64,000 bases of DNA from Prorocentrum cordatum (GCA_963575745.1 CAUYUJ010004532.1:1-64000); one strand, 5' to 3'; positions 20,663 to 32,249 are shown, counted from the stretch's first letter. The notes: generated by a model not told the origin, from the sequence alone. Program-made: numbers and translations.

Positions 20663-21860
20663 TGAGGAGGAAGATTTGCAGGCGAGTGCCCACCGGCCCA
20701 ATCAAAAAACAGCAAGACGACCATGAGGGCAGACCGCGCCGCCCCGGCCCGGCCTCGAGGCTTCCGACGGAGTTCAAGTCTTTCCTCGGCGCAGCCTGGG
20801 AGCAGAGCCCCCCTCTGGCAACTTCGGGAGGGGGCCCGAGGAGATCTGCTGGCAGGCTCAGAGAGCGCCCCTGCCCGCACCCGTAGGGGTTTGCTTGATT
20901 ACCTACGCTGGCGCCCGAGGTTGCGCACCCTGCCGTGGCCCGAAGGGGCTTTGCAGTGCAAGCGAACGACCAGAGAGGCCCCGCTGGAGCCCCCGAGAGA
21001 ACTGACACCGTGCTGGAGCCCGGCGCGCACCTGAAGGTCGAACTCCTGGAGGCCCCTGCGCTGCCCGCCAGGAGGCTCCGAGTCCGACCGAGAAGCGCGA
21101 GGGCAGGCCTCGCTCCGTCCGTCCAGTCGAGACGAAGTGCCAGCGGTGGGGGGACGAGGTCGGCCTCGGGAGCAGGCAGGAGTCTTGACGCGCTCAACTC
21201 CTCGTCCTCGTCCTCGTCTTCCGCGAAGCGGCCGTACTCGACCCGCGGGTCGTGTTGATGATGTGCACGCGCGGTGGAAAGCCGGGGGGAGGAGCGAGGA
21301 ACCGCTCAACTCCTGCTCCGAGGGGGCGCGCAGGCCAGAAGGGGCGGGGCAGCAGCCCTGCTGCCAGCACCCCCCACTGCTTGAGAGATAGGAGCGCAGC
21401 TCTCGCCTTCGCTCAGGGCGCCCATCCCCCGTGTGCCTGTTGGCTTCGCGCGCGCTTGTTTCGTTGGGGGGGGCGCGATGACCCAAGGTGCTCCTCGAGG
21501 GCCCGGCGCCGAAAGAGAAGGACACGCCCGAGCGCTGCGAGGAGCTGCCAACTCCTTCTGTGCTCACCGCGTCTGCCTGCAGCCACCATCGCCGCCGTGC
21601 CGTCGCTCCCCTGCGGCACTGCGGGCAAAGCGGTCCTTCTCCGCCGAAGCCCGCGCCGCGCCCGCGCCCGCCGCGCGCGGCGCGACGCACGACCCCCTTC
21701 CTCAGAGATCCTCTGGAGGGGGGGCTCAAAGAGCATCTGGGTTCCTGGGCACCCCGCAGCTGTCGTCGCTCCCCTCCTCTCCCTCCTCGCGCCACCGCCG
21801 CCCCCCCCCTCTCCGCCTCGAGGGCCTCGTGCCTCCACACGCCAGGCGGCAAAGGCTGCT
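20663..21860. other. GC-rich region, no gene supported
   Basis: Long ORFs exist on both strands (the largest is about 317 codons on the minus strand, 20899-21852), but they are Arg/Gly/Pro/Ser-rich without a domain, as expected where stop codons are rare. I cannot tell coding from non-coding here. Confidence 0.35.
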
Positions 21861-21865
21861 CGGGA

Positions 21866-22055
21866 GGAGGAGGAGGAGGAGGAGGAGGAGGAGGGAGAGG
21901 ATGAGGATGAGGAGGAGGAGGAGGAGGAGCAGGAGGAGGGGGAGGAGGAGGAGGAGGGGGAGGAGGAGGAGGAGGAGGAGGAGGAGGAGGAGGAGGAGGA
22001 GGAGGAGGAGGAGCAGGAGGAGGAGCAGGAGGAGGAGGAGGAGGGGGCGCTCGAG
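21866..22055. repeat. AGG trinucleotide array
   Basis: About 190 bp of 'agg' with 'gatgagg' and 'gcagg' interruptions. Confidence 0.95.
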
Positions 22056-22730
22056 CTGCGGATCACGAGGACGCGCGGCCAGGGTACCAGGCCCGAGGAC
22101 GCTCGGACCGAAGACGAGCTCGGGAGCCCACGACCCACGGCGACGCACGGCCCAGGATGGCCGCGCGGCGAGCGAGGGGGGGAAGCGAGAAGGGGCGGGC
22201 CTTCGCAGAAGGCTCGGAGCCCCCCGGGCCTCTCGAGAAATGTTCTGGGCCCTCCCCGGAGATGCAGAAGCCTTCTCAGAGGGCGCGGGGGCCTCTGAGA
22301 GGTCCCGCCGCCTTCGGAGAGGGCCTTCTCCTTCTCGTTCTCCCCCCCTCGCTCGCCGCCGATAGGATTGGCCGAGAGGCAAGGGTGCGAGGGCACCCTT
22401 GGCAAGCTACTCGTCCTCATGGTGCGGTTCGACTGCCGGGCTTTCGCTCTTGGCGACCCTGGGGCCTCCCCCCCCGGACGACATCTTCATCCCGAGCCGT
22501 TCTCTGACAGCCCAGAGGCCCCTGGAGGGCCCCGAGAGGCAGAAAGCGGCGAAAAACCCTTAGGACCCGCTTCCCGCAGCGCCCGTTGCCCCCACGGCGA
22601 GGAGCGAAAGAGTCGGAGCCGGAGTCGGAGAAGGACGAGGAGGAGCGAGGGCGGAGGCGGTGTCGGCACGGCCCCCGCCCCGCCGAGGGGCCTCCGAAGG
22701 GCCGCCGAGGGCCGCTGCCGCCGAGGCGGG
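22056..22730. other. GC-rich region; diverged family 1 relative inside
   Basis: Around 22425-22560 the phrases 'catcccgagccgttctctgac' in shortened form and 'ggccccgagaggcagaaa' recall the interior of the family 1 inverted-repeat element, but the terminal repeats are absent. No gene is recognised. Confidence 0.35.
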
Positions 22731-22734
22731 GGCG

Positions 22735-22805
22735 TCCTCGCTGGCCTCGGACGACCCCAGCGCCGCCGCCAGCGCCTCCCGCGCCCGCGCCTTGACCTCC
22801 TGCCC
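22735..22805 (-). CDS. Possible exon of the helical-repeat protein family
   Basis: The minus-strand frame reads 'QEVKARAREALAAALGSSE' followed by 'ASEDAP', matching the pattern of the family best seen at 47.46-49.40 kb (charged residues, then EALxAAL). Exon ends are not defined. The surrounding sequence is GC-rich and open in several frames, so this could be chance resemblance. Confidence 0.35.
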
Positions 22806-23082
22806 GGGCCGCTCGGCACCGTGGCGCGCGCGCGCGGCGCCGCGCGCCGTCTTCGCCGCCGCCGGTCGCCGCCGCCGCCGCCGCGGCCTCGTGTCGCGGG
22901 GCCCTCGGCGGCCCTTCGGCGGTCCCGCGGCGGCCCCTCCGCACTCCCTCGGCGGCCTTGGGCAGCGGAGGTCGGCATCGGAGGTGTCGCCACCGCCGCT
23001 GCCGCCCGCCGCCGCCGCCGCCCCGTCGTCCTCGTCATCGCCGCCGTCGTCGTCGTCGCCGTCGCCGTCTCTGTCGCCGTGG

Positions 23083-23235
23083 AGGAGGAGGAAGAGGAGG
23101 AGGAGGAGGAGGAGGAGGAGCGGATAGAGTGGTGTGTGGAGGTTTTCTCCAGGACCCCCCTCCATGGCAGCAGAAGGCGGAGAGAAGAGGAGGAGCAGGA
23201 GGAGGAGGAGAAGGAGGAGGAGGAGGAACCACGAC
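23083..23235. repeat. AGG arrays with a short complex interval
   Basis: Two 'agg' stretches (about 23083-23125 and 23185-23232) flank a short sequence. ORFs over them are polyglutamate or polyarginine artefacts. Confidence 0.85.
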
Positions 23236-23239
23236 TCGC

Positions 23240-23555
23240 CAACGATGTTGCAAGTACCCCTCCCTCCAAGCTTCCTGTTCATAGGCTCCTATCAAAACTG
23301 ATTCACTGCGGGAAGAGCCCCGTTAGCAGACAACCGTTTGAAACAAATCAAGCGAGCCAAAGCACCGTCCATGGGACTTCAACGCCGCTATTTCACGTCA
23401 CCGTTGGAACCTGACGTTCCTAAACGTGCCAGAACACCATATCAGGCATACCAACACTGCGAATCAACGTGACTGCCGCGCCCTGACATTCCTAAATCGT
23501 GCCAAAACACCAGCTCTGGGACGTCAGCCATACAAACCCTTGAAACTGCTGTAAG
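23240..23555. other. No gene seen
   Basis: Less GC-rich sequence with scattered 'cgtgccaaaacacca' phrases (near 23430 and 23500), possibly a short degenerate repeat. No coding frame. Confidence 0.4.
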
Positions 23556-24005
23556 CTATTACGACGAATGTGTGCTGCGCTAAGGCGCGAGCCACGTTTT
23601 GAAAACGAACCGCCATCCATCCGTATAACTCCTGCTACCTGTTAAAACGAATACTTTGCGCGGCGTCAAATGGAGAACAACATGTTGAAAAGGTACCGCT
23701 CTACATCCTTGAAACCCTTGCGACTTGAAAGACGAATGTGCAAGACGCCAAGATAACCACATGTTGAAAAAAGGCCCGCCCTCCATCCGTGAAACCCCGG
23801 CAAACTTTTGAGACGAACGAGCGCGGCGAAAAGCGATAAAGCGAGAACCACATGTTGAAAGCCAGCCGCCCTCCACCCTTGAAGCTCTTACACATGTCAA
23901 GCTTCAGGATCATAGATGGCGAGAGAGTCTCAGGCGAAGCGCCCCGTCGGCCCTACCGCCCCGTCTCGGGGTGCGACAAAGGAAACCTGCTTATAAGGAA
24001 GGGAG
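23556..24005 (+). repeat. Composite repeat copy 3 (85-bp array plus tail)
   Basis: About four diverged 85-bp units ('aaccacatgttgaaa', 'cgccctccatcc', 'gcgcggcg') followed at about 23897 by 'caagcttcaggatcat', 'ggggtgcgacaaagg' and 'ataaggaagggag', leading into an AGG array. It parallels copies 1 and 2. Confidence 0.75.
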
Positions 24006-24325
24006 AAGGATGGAGGGAGGAGGAGGAGGAGGAGGAGGAGGAGGAGGAGGAGGAGGAGGAGGTGGAGCACGAGCACGAGCAGGAGCAGGAGCAGGAGAAG
24101 CAGACGGAGGGGAAAAGGAAAAGTAGGGCGGGGCAGCACCAGCAGGAGCAGAGCAGGAGCAGGAGGAGGGGAGGAGCAGGAGGAGAGCAGAAGGAGGAAG
24201 GAGGAGGAGGAGGAGGCGGGGGAGGAGGAGGAAGAGGAAAAGCAGGAGGAGGAGGAGGTGGAGGTGGAGGAGGAAGAGGAGCAGGAGCAGGAGCAGGAGG
24301 AGCAGGAGGGGGAGGGAGGCGAGAG
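24006..24325. repeat. AGG/GAGCA purine array
   Basis: 'agg' repeats with 'gagcaggagcagg' blocks; the distal part of composite repeat copy 3. Confidence 0.9.
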
Positions 24326-24700
24326 TGCGAGGGGCGCCGCGCGCCGCCGCCGCTGGCCGCCGTCGCTCACTGCCGCCGCCGCCGCTCGCCCCCCGCGCGG
24401 CCGCGTCCTGCACCTCGGCGTGGTCGGCGCTGGGCGCCTCGCTGGCGGCCTTCGCCTGCGCCCCGGAAGCCTTCCGAGGGGGGCAGGGCGGCGAGCGCCA
24501 CCACCGCTGCCGCCGCTCGCCGCCGCCGCTCGCCGCTCGCGGCTCGCCGCCGCTCACCGCTGCCGCTCGCCGCCGCCGCTCGCCGCCGCCGCCACCGCGC
24601 GCGGCCTCGCTCGCCGCCGCGGGCGGGCCCGGAGCCGGCGGGGGCTGCTCGGGCGCCGCCGCCGCCGCCGGGAGTGCCTCCTGGTCGGGGCGGGGCGGCC
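24326..24700. repeat. GCC/GCT-rich GC repeat
   Basis: Repeated 'cgccgccgctcgc' phrases. Open in all frames as Ala/Arg/Pro strings; no gene supported. Confidence 0.6.
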
Positions 24701-25035
24701 GCGCGGGCACCGTGCGGAAGCCCTCGCGAGGGGCCCTCGCGGAGGGGCCCTCGGAGGCCCGCAGAGAGCCCCGAGGGCCCTCGCAAGCTCTCGGGTGCTC
24801 TCGGGGGGGGGCCCTCGAGCAAGCCTCTTTGGGGGGGCGGCCCTCGGACACTCTCGGGGCGCCCGCGGGGTGCCTTCGGAGGCCCTCGGGGGCGCTCGGA
24901 AGGCCATCGGGAGCTCTCGGGAACTTTCGGGGGGGCCCTCGGGGGGGCCCTCTGGATGCCTTTGGCAGCTCTCGGGAGGCCCCTCTGAAGCCCTCAGGAG
25001 GGCCCTCGGGGGCCCTGGGAAACCCTCGAGAGCCA
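24701..25035. repeat. Degenerate 'ggccctcggg' repeat
   Basis: Phrases such as 'gggccctcgggg', 'ctctcggga' and 'ggaggccctc' recur irregularly, giving Arg/Gly/Ser/Pro ORFs. Not a gene as far as I can see. Confidence 0.65.
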
Positions 25036-25239
25036 GATGCTAAACCAGGCATCCCAGCGCCAGCCTCCGCGGGGGCCTCCCGTGAAGGCCGCATTCTCGA
25101 ACTCGAAGCACACCTTCCTCGCGCGGCTCATGAAGGGGGGGCTTTGGGAGCCCCAGTCCTAGCAACAAGACGAAGCCAAGGCGAGGATAAATTCGAGTGA
25201 GGATATGTCGAAAGAGAACAGATCCTTGAGGATAAATCG

Positions 25240-25345
25240 AGAATCTCTCAGATTCCGCGGTTGTGGAGGATGTCTCGGGCGCCGCGGCCTTCTCGGAGCG
25301 TTCCAGAACGCTCCGGACCGCTCGGGTATGGACGTACTCTCGTCA
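25240..25345 (-). other. Segment homologous to the end of the 47.46-kb exon
   Basis: This piece aligns by eye with 47465-47585: both have 'gaggatgt' then 'cgggcgccg', 'ccttctc', a palindromic 'gagcgttc...gaacgctc' element, and end near 'cgtc.tagcc'. It is probably a diverged paralogue of the 3' part of the helical-repeat gene. The minus frame here is open, but I see no conserved protein motif. Confidence 0.45.
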
Positions 25346-25820
25346 TAGCCACGTCCAAAGAGCCCCAGCCCCGGAAGTCTCACGATGTGCCTTTTCAGAT
25401 CTGCGGCCCCAGAGGTCCCGACGCACTGCCAGGAGGCAGCTCTTCGCCCCAGTCCTGGGGCTCGAACGCGGAAGCGGCCCCCAGAGACCCTGTTTTGTTG
25501 GGAGCTGTGTGATTGACGAAGCACATCGTCGAATGTCGGGGGACTTGGGGCCATTGGGCTCCATCCCCCTGCTGCTGAAGCCTTCAAGGCCCTGCTGGAC
25601 AGGGCCAGGCGACTCCTCGCCGCGGGGCAGGCGGAGGGAGCCGGAAGGGAGGTGGGCGCAGTCGTTCCTGCGGGGAGCTCGAAACGCACGGCGCAACGGG
25701 AAGCGATTGCCGAGGGACGTGCGCGGCCCGCCTGGGACGTTCGGCATCACCCAGGGTGGCAGGGTCCCATTTGGGTCCGCGTGGGGGGAACCCGCGCGGG
25801 GGTACAGTTCGCTACAGGTG

Positions 25821-25918
25821 CCTCCTCCTCCTCCTCCTCCTCCTCCTCCTCCTCCTCCTCATCCTCATCCTCATCCTCATCCTCATCCTCATCCTCATCC
25901 TCATCCTCATCCTCATCC

Positions 25919-25985
<67 letters not shown>
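25821..25985. repeat. TCC, TCATCC and TCA arrays in succession
   Basis: About 40 bp of 'tcc', then 'tcatcc' hexamers, then 'tca', each perfect. This gradient suggests stepwise conversion between trinucleotide arrays. Confidence 0.95.
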
Positions 25986-25988
<3 letters not shown>

Positions 25989-26199
25989 TTTTACGTTAGA
26001 CGAACGTGAGGAACTAGCCTGTCGCGTGTTTGCAGGTGCGAAAAAACTGAAATCGGTTCGGGGCAGTGCACCTGGCGGGCGCCTCGGAAAGTGAGGGAAC
26101 AACAGCCCAGGAAAAGTAAAGAAATGAGAGCAGGCGCCCGCCAGGTAGAGGACGGGATTCACTTCAGTGGATGAACACCACCTCCACCCAGTAAGTACC

Positions 26200-28100
26200 T
26201 TAATAGTAAGGAGTACCGCACAAGGAATGGTGAGTGTCGCCTCGGCACGGCAAGGTGCGAAACTGAAATATGGCAGATCTAGGGCTGCAACCCTTCAAGG
26301 TTGACCCCGAACCGTACGTACATCCTTCCCAACAGGTCCCCCACGCCATCCAAGATCCACACCCCCAACCCCGCCGTGTATAGACCTGCGGTACGCAAGA
26401 ATAGAGCAGCCGTTGATTCCTGAGGGTCAGGTTTCGGCGGCTCGAGTGAAGCAATTGTAGGCTGGCCGTGGCGGTAGCCTTAGCCTAGAGAAAGAGCTGG
26501 GCCGCTCGTGTTGGGGTAGTCTAAATACTGGGCGTCGCGACGCCACAGGGCTGGGGCTGGCGTAAGGTCATCCTGTCTGCTGTAGGTCCACATCCTTCTC
26601 CTAGTCACCGCCTTACTGGGTGTAACCTCAGCCCTAGGAAAGTAATTGTGCCGCGTGTGTTGGGGCAGTCTAAATGCTGATGCGGTGTAAAAAACGTGGC
26701 GCCGCGACGCCGAGGGTTGAGGCCGGCGCGAAGTCATCCTGTCTACTGTAGGTCTTCCGTCTGCAAGTGCGCGAACGGCATAGTGCAAGCTGGCAGGGCA
26801 GGCCAGGTGCAATTGGCAGAAGGTAGCAGTTCTTGGGTTGCCGCCCAAGGTTTTGGGGTTCACCCCGAACCTCCTTGGTCCCAGGGCCTTCGTGCTTGTT
26901 GTGGATTATTTTTCGGGTTTAGCGTTTGTGTCAATGCTAAAATGCTCGTCAAGCTGGCTGGCGAAAGAACGGCTGGCCTGCGCGCGCAATTCTCGGGCTG
27001 CCACCCGCGGGGGAGGAGGCAAGAGAGGAAGGTGAAACGGAGGGGGTATCTGTAGGCATGCCTGCAAGTGCGCCAGCAGTGGATGGTCGAGGCTGGCCTC
27101 GAGGCTGGCCTGTGCAAAATTTGGTGCAGACTGTAAGTGATGCTTTCCCAACTGCAACTGTAGAGTATCTCCTGAGGGTGTGAGGCTTGAAGTTCTTCGC
27201 TCGTGGGCAAACTGCTCACGCGTCCTCGAGCTCGGGCTGTGGCCCTTGGTTAAAAGTGTGTTGCTGCGAGCAGGCAGAACGAACAAAACAAGTCGGTGTG
27301 CAATTCTTGGGCTGCTACTACTTCCCCTGCCACCTCTAACCTCCCACAGTCCCCCCCTCCGTCATGTAGTCGCATTTGCAAGTGCGCGAGCCGCAGGCTG
27401 GTTACGGTTGGCCTATGCGAGTTTTGGCGCAGGCTGCCAACAATGCTCTATTTCTGCTGTAGATCACGCCCAGCAGTAAGCAACGTCGTATTTGACGTCG
27501 AACCAACTGTAACAGTCCCTTGGGGTTTTGCCCAAGGTTTTATGGCGCACCCCAAATCATCGAGACGGCGCGGGCATGCTCCACCAACGCCACTCTCACT
27601 GGTCCGCCCCGACCCCCATCCATCCGCAGGTATCTGCTGAGAGTACTGGCGGCAGTAAGCAAAAACGTAGTAGACGCCAGGCAAATTCTAGCAGTCCTCG
27701 GGATGTCCCCCAAGGCTTCGGGCGCACCCCAAGCCATAGAAGCGGCGGCGATAAGAAGAAAGGGGGGTCTGACTAATGAGATAGTCGATGTTCGACGGAA
27801 GAAACGTAGGCTGGCCATGGGTGCGGCCTTCGCCCTACAAGAGCTGCGCCGCTTGTGTTGGGGCAGTCTAAAGACAGGTTCGTCAAACACGTGGCGCTAC
27901 GACGCCAACGGGCTGAGGCTTGCGCGAGGTCATCCTGTCTTTTGGAGGCCCTCAGTTTGCAAGCGCACGGATGACATAATAAGCTGCGCCCGAAGTCTGG
28001 CGATGTGTGCTACTGTGAATTAGCCATCGTGTTGAGGTTATTCCCTCGTGGGCAAACCGCTCACGCGTCCTCAGTGCTGACAGGGGCTAGTCGTTGCGCA
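26200..28100. repeat. Diverged interleaved repeat array, two unit types
   Basis: Unit one (about 150 bp: 'ttggggcagtctaaa', then 'gacgcc', then 'gtcatcctgtct') occurs near 26505-26600, 26670-26770 and 27850-27945. Unit two ('gcccaaggttt' then 'caccccgaacc' or 'caccccaa') occurs near 26285-26320, 26835-26880, 27525-27560 and 27700-27735. The order is not simple tandem. No coding frame persists; short ORFs are unrelated between copies. Confidence 0.6.
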
Positions 28101-28800
28101 AGTCGTGGGCTGCTATGCTTGGTCACCCTCCTCCGCCGCCATCCCCAATTCCTCTACTGCTAAAACCCCGCCCACCCGTCCTCGACGTAAGCAACCAAGG
28201 GTGCAGCAGAAGAATGGGATGACCAAGACCACTTGTTGGCGTGGGACCGCGGCGCCTGCCAACGCAAGCATGGCATGGCAAAAGAAGGGTGGCAGCGGCT
28301 GGTGCCATGCGTGCAAGCAGCCCAGGAGGGATATTGGAGTACTGTAGCATGTGTAGCCTGCCCCTCGGCCAGCCAAGTGGAAGAGGGGAGGTCAGTTGTC
28401 CATGTTGCGCGGCAATCGGAGCGCAAGTGGTACTTGCGGTCGAAATCGTGGCGCTGCCCTGCATGAGGCCGCTTCTGCGCTTTGTCGGGTGCTGCAGATC
28501 ACTCAAGCGTTGTTGTTGCTGTTGCCGTTGCCTGGTCGGCTGCTCTGCGGCATGGGTTTCGGGGGTGCCTTGTACAGCCGCGACGTCACTTGGCGATGTC
28601 TTATTGAAGGGTGCGTCTTGTTGGCTGCGGCGCGCGCGGAAGCTGCGAGACATTGCTCGCGTCGCATCTGGCGCGGGCGAATTACGTCGACGTGCTCGTG
28701 GAAGCGCGGGCCCCTGACGTTGCTTGCGAAGGTGCGCCCGCGGCTGTCTGTCGCGCTGTGCTGCGCGCAGATAGCGTGCACAGCGGACTCCTGGTGCACT
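28100..28800. other. No gene supported
   Basis: Open frames of up to about 175 codons on both strands, without a domain and without similarity to the rest of the window. Confidence 0.35.
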
Positions 28801-29011
28801 TGAGCTGGGATATTATATATACATATATATATACAGATGCAAGGTGGTGCATGTCCGCGGCGCAAGGCGGCGCATCGGTACCCGTTGTACTTGGCCGCCG
28901 CTGCGCGTGGATGCCCTCGTAAGGCGGGCAGACAATGGGCATGTTGAGTCTTGGAGGCGGTGGGTGCACTGGCATGGCTGCCTTTGCTGCAAGTAGCCGT
29001 GTGACGTTGCG

Positions 29012-30204
29012 TTAGCCGCCTTGGGCATGGGCATGACAGGTGTGTACGCGGTTGGGCTGTGGGTGGTTTGGGTGGTATTCGTGCGCGGCGGTGTTTTGTT
29101 GATGCGGAAGGATGGTAGAGGCGGTGGCTTGTTGGCTGGTGGTGTATGTATGTTCTTGGGTGGTGTAGTACGCGTGTGCGCGGGTGGTCTCGTTGGTAAT
29201 TGCTGGCGTGTGTTCAATGGTGGTAGGGGGCAGCATGGTTGGTGGTTTCTTGGCAGGTGGCTCAGGCTTGGCCGGAATTGTTGCAGGTGGTGCTGCAGGT
29301 CTGTCGTCTGTCGCATTGGCGTTTGCCAGAGTGTCCTCTTCGCTTGAGGTGTCATTGTCTGTCGGTGGCGTAGGCCTGATAATGCTGGGGCAGCTGTCGC
29401 TGGGTTGCAAGATCGCTGTGGGAGCGCCGCTGTTTGGTATATATTGACCGCCACGTCATACTTCAGATTGTTGCCCATGCTGCGGCATGCGTTGGGCCCT
29501 CGCGCTGCCTCTTGCATCGCCGCGATCTTCGCGCGGGTCAATGGGGCTTGTCCACCAGTCATAGAATTTTGGACATGCCGGCGCGTGGTACATGCTGCTA
29601 GCTGGAATATCGCGTCGGCGAGGTAATAGCCCGCGAAAGCGCGCACGTCGCTGCCACGTCGGGACCAGGCCAGGTCAGTCGCGTTGGAGGCCTGAGCGGC
29701 GGTGAGAAGGCGCCGGCGTGCACGGCATCATAAAGCTTGAAGTATTCGGTTTGTGTCGAGGGCGGTTGGGTGGAAAGTCGAGAGCGGCGTTGCTCCGTTG
29801 CTCTTGGGTCAGGCCGACCTAGGGGGGGGAAGGGGAAGGGAATTGGTTCCCGTCTTGGTGCACGAAGAGCTCGTCGTTGAACTTGTCCAGGGACCTGCTC
29901 CACCGAATTGGGAAAAAGCCGTCGTTGGGAAATGTGCAATGTACGTGTTGGTTCGTTCGTTGTTGCGCAGTGCGCTTTGCCATCGGTCGCCGTCATAGCC
30001 GTCAATGTTCGCGTCGTTGGCGCGGTGATAATAGGCTGCCCATCCGCTCGGGCAGCGCAAGTCGTGGAATTTATTTGGCTCCAATGCGGTAACACAAGTC
30101 TCGCGTGTATCTGATGTTCCGTTCATATTTTCCCATGGGTCGTCGTTGTCCACGCTGGCGTCGGAGTCTGTTGTGCTGTAGAACAATTCAGGTATATTTG
30201 CCAA
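29012..30204 (-). pseudogene. Unknown protein remnant, several frames
   Basis: The minus strand carries protein-like stretches that change frame: 'NKFHDLRCPSGWAAYYHRA' and 'YDGDRWQSALRNNERTNTYI' (about 30.07-29.93 kb); 'TEYFKLYDAVHAGAF' (about 29.75 kb); 'RAFAGYYLADAIFQLAAC' through 'SMGNNLKYDVAVNIYQ' (about 29.64-29.44 kb); then an acidic Pro/Thr/Ser linker ('PPTDNDTSSEEDTLANAN', about 29.36 kb). Composition and aromatic content look like real protein, unlike the GC-rich flanks. I do not recognise the family. The frame changes may be decay or undetected short introns. Confidence 0.4.
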
Positions 30205-30829
30205 AGGGTTGTGTGGGGACTTGGGGTGCGGTTATTGCTGTGGAGCAAGATGTTGTGGGTGGCGCTGGAATTTGCGCTGGCGATGGTGGCATTCACTCGC
30301 AGGCAGCGCCCGGTCAGGCTACGTCTTGTCTTGCATTTTTGCAGTTTTGGTCTTGGAAGTCAGAGTGGGCACCCGCTGTTGTGGTGGCGTCATTTGCGTG
30401 CGCCCTGCGCAGACGGGTCGTCGTTCGTCCTCGCGCTCGCAGCGTCTTCCCTCTACGTCGCGAATCTCTGCGAGTTGACCTTGCGCGAAGACGCGGCGTC
30501 GGGGGTCGGCCGGAAAGCTAGTGGGCATCCGGAGTCCGTCTCGCACTCTAATATGCTCTCATGTGTTTGGGTGGTCAGAAGTTGAAGTATGGACCGCCGG
30601 GGTTGGGGGGTTCAAGCGCGGGTTGTGAGCGCGCGAAGGTGGGGTCGCGCTCGCCGTGGGCCATGCACTCGCTGGGGCATAGCGCCTGGCTGGGTTCGGG
30701 GAACATGCGGCGCGGCATGCGGGGCCGCATGGGGTTGTCAGACGTCGGCGCGGTCAACTCGCAATGCGTCGGGGGGGGGGGGGGCCCTGGCGACGGTCGG
30801 TATTTACGCGTGCCGTGCCAGTCCACTGG

Positions 30830-31810
30830 TTAAGTAGAACACACACGTGTTCTGATGGGTCTTGTAGCTCCAAGTAGTCTGGTTGTGGGCGCGCGATTGG
30901 CGGCGCCACGCACCTTCTCTGTTCGTCCACAACGCACGCGGCCCAGGGCGGGTGCAGCGTCGATGCCCGTGAGGTGCGGAGTGCGTCTGCAAGATAGATA
31001 GTTGGTCAGCGAGTCCAGCTCTGAGCCCGAAGTGACAATGTGGCGCGGACCGGTCATGGAACTGAGAAATGCGCGGTCGTCGTCGCGTTGGAACTTGGCA
31101 CGGGCGCCGTTGTCTTCGTCTACATGGAACTCGTGCCAACTGCTTTTGGTTGGCAGCTTATATTGTAGAGCGTATATTTGAGGCTCTTCTCGTTGCCTTC
31201 TTCGTTGAAGTAGGCATGCCTTAGTCTTGCCATGCCGTTGTCGATGTCGCTGCTCAGTGGGTCCCAAGTGAGGTGCATGAGCGGCCGCCCTCGTACTTCG
31301 TGTTGTCTCTTTGTCATCGTTGAATGGCTGCTTGTCCTGTCGGTAGTCGGGCTTTCTGTAGTAGGGCATGCAGGCTAGTGTCTATGACCAGTGCGTTGAG
31401 ATGTCGGCATGCGGGGAGAATGTCTTCCAACCGTCCAAGTCTTGTTGGAGTCGCTGTTGTAGTAGCGTGACGTGCTGTCTGTTGACATCTGCGAGGCAAG
31501 CTATTGCAATGCGTGTCTGCATCTCGGTGCGCGCCCACCCTTCGGCAGTAGGCACTGGTATGTAGTCGTACCCCAGGCGCAGCGAGATGTATGCGCTGTA
31601 CTTGTCGATCCCTGTGTCGTGTGTAATGGCCTGGCTGTTGGGTTGTACTTGCGCCCGTATTACTTGTGCTAAGTCTGGGTCGTGTTGTGGGCGTCGCGGT
31701 GCGCGACAGCTCTCGTTGTTGTTCTCTGCGTCGTGTCTTGGGTAGTGGTGGTAGGTCGTCGTCGCCGCCATCTTCGTCGTGCTCGGTGGATTGTCGGTGC
31801 TGCTGTTCAC
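30830..31810 (-). pseudogene. Duplicated unknown ORF, copy 1
   Basis: The minus strand reads a coherent stretch 'LAQVIRAQVQPNSQAITHDT', then 'DKYSAYISLRLGYDYIPV' and 'VNRQHVTLLQQRLQQDLDGW' to a TAG at 31382-31384; the same frame then continues through an ATG at 31369. In a neighbouring frame 'DIDNGMARLRHAYFNEEG' and 'YTLYNISCQ' (about 31.25-31.15 kb) look native, and the first frame resumes with 'WHEFHVDEDN' and 'SMTGPRHIVTSGSELDSLTN'. So at least two frameshifts and one stop break a once continuous protein. No known domain recognised. Confidence 0.45.
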
Positions 31811-31862
31811 TAGCTCAGATTCATTTCTTTTGTACGCTGGTCGTCCGACTTCTCCGCGTAAG

Positions 31863-32249
31863 TCATGCGTATGGCCTATGGAAAGAGGCGCGTGGATCTA
31901 GTGCCTTTGCCCACTGGCCGACGTGCACAGCATATGCGTCTGCTTCCGAGGGCGCGCATGGCGCTTGCTGCGGCAGCATGGCCACGGCGCCAAGTAGAAT
32001 GATAATTGCCAACGTTGCACGGATCGTTTGTTTGAGCCGGGCTGCTACGGCATATAAGAAGAGGAGAGAACAACCTTGCGTGAGAAACTCCATCCGTCGC
32101 ACATCGTGGCCCCAGCGGGAACTACTATGATAAGCCAACGCAGGGAGGAGATGTGCAATCGCTGAAATGCACTCTGCGTAACCTAATTTGAGCCTGATAA
32201 CTGTACATGTCCAGTACCTGTGTACCAGAATGCCACAAGGTGTTGACAT
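31863..32249 (-). CDS. Small hydrophobic ORF in the duplication, copy 1
   Basis: 128 codons from a real ATG at 32249, with a second Met ('MEFLTQGCSLLFLY') that would make a shorter protein. A stretch around 'TIRATLAIIILLGAVAML' is a likely membrane segment. The ORF is kept in copy 2 up to the 26-bp deletion, after which the frame changes. No family recognised; it could be non-coding sequence open by chance. Confidence 0.3.
   Translation of the reverse strand: MSTPCGILVHRYWTCTVIRLKLGYAECISAIAHLLPALAYHSSSRWGHDVRRMEFLTQGCSLLFLYAVAARLKQTIRATLAIIILLGAVAMLPQQAPCAPSEADAYAVHVGQWAKALDPRASFHRPYA

Noticed and set aside
20899-21852. 317-codon minus-strand ORF
   Set aside because: Arg/Gly/Ser/Pro-rich, no domain, several competing open frames on both strands. 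Stop codons are rare at this GC, so length alone is not evidence.
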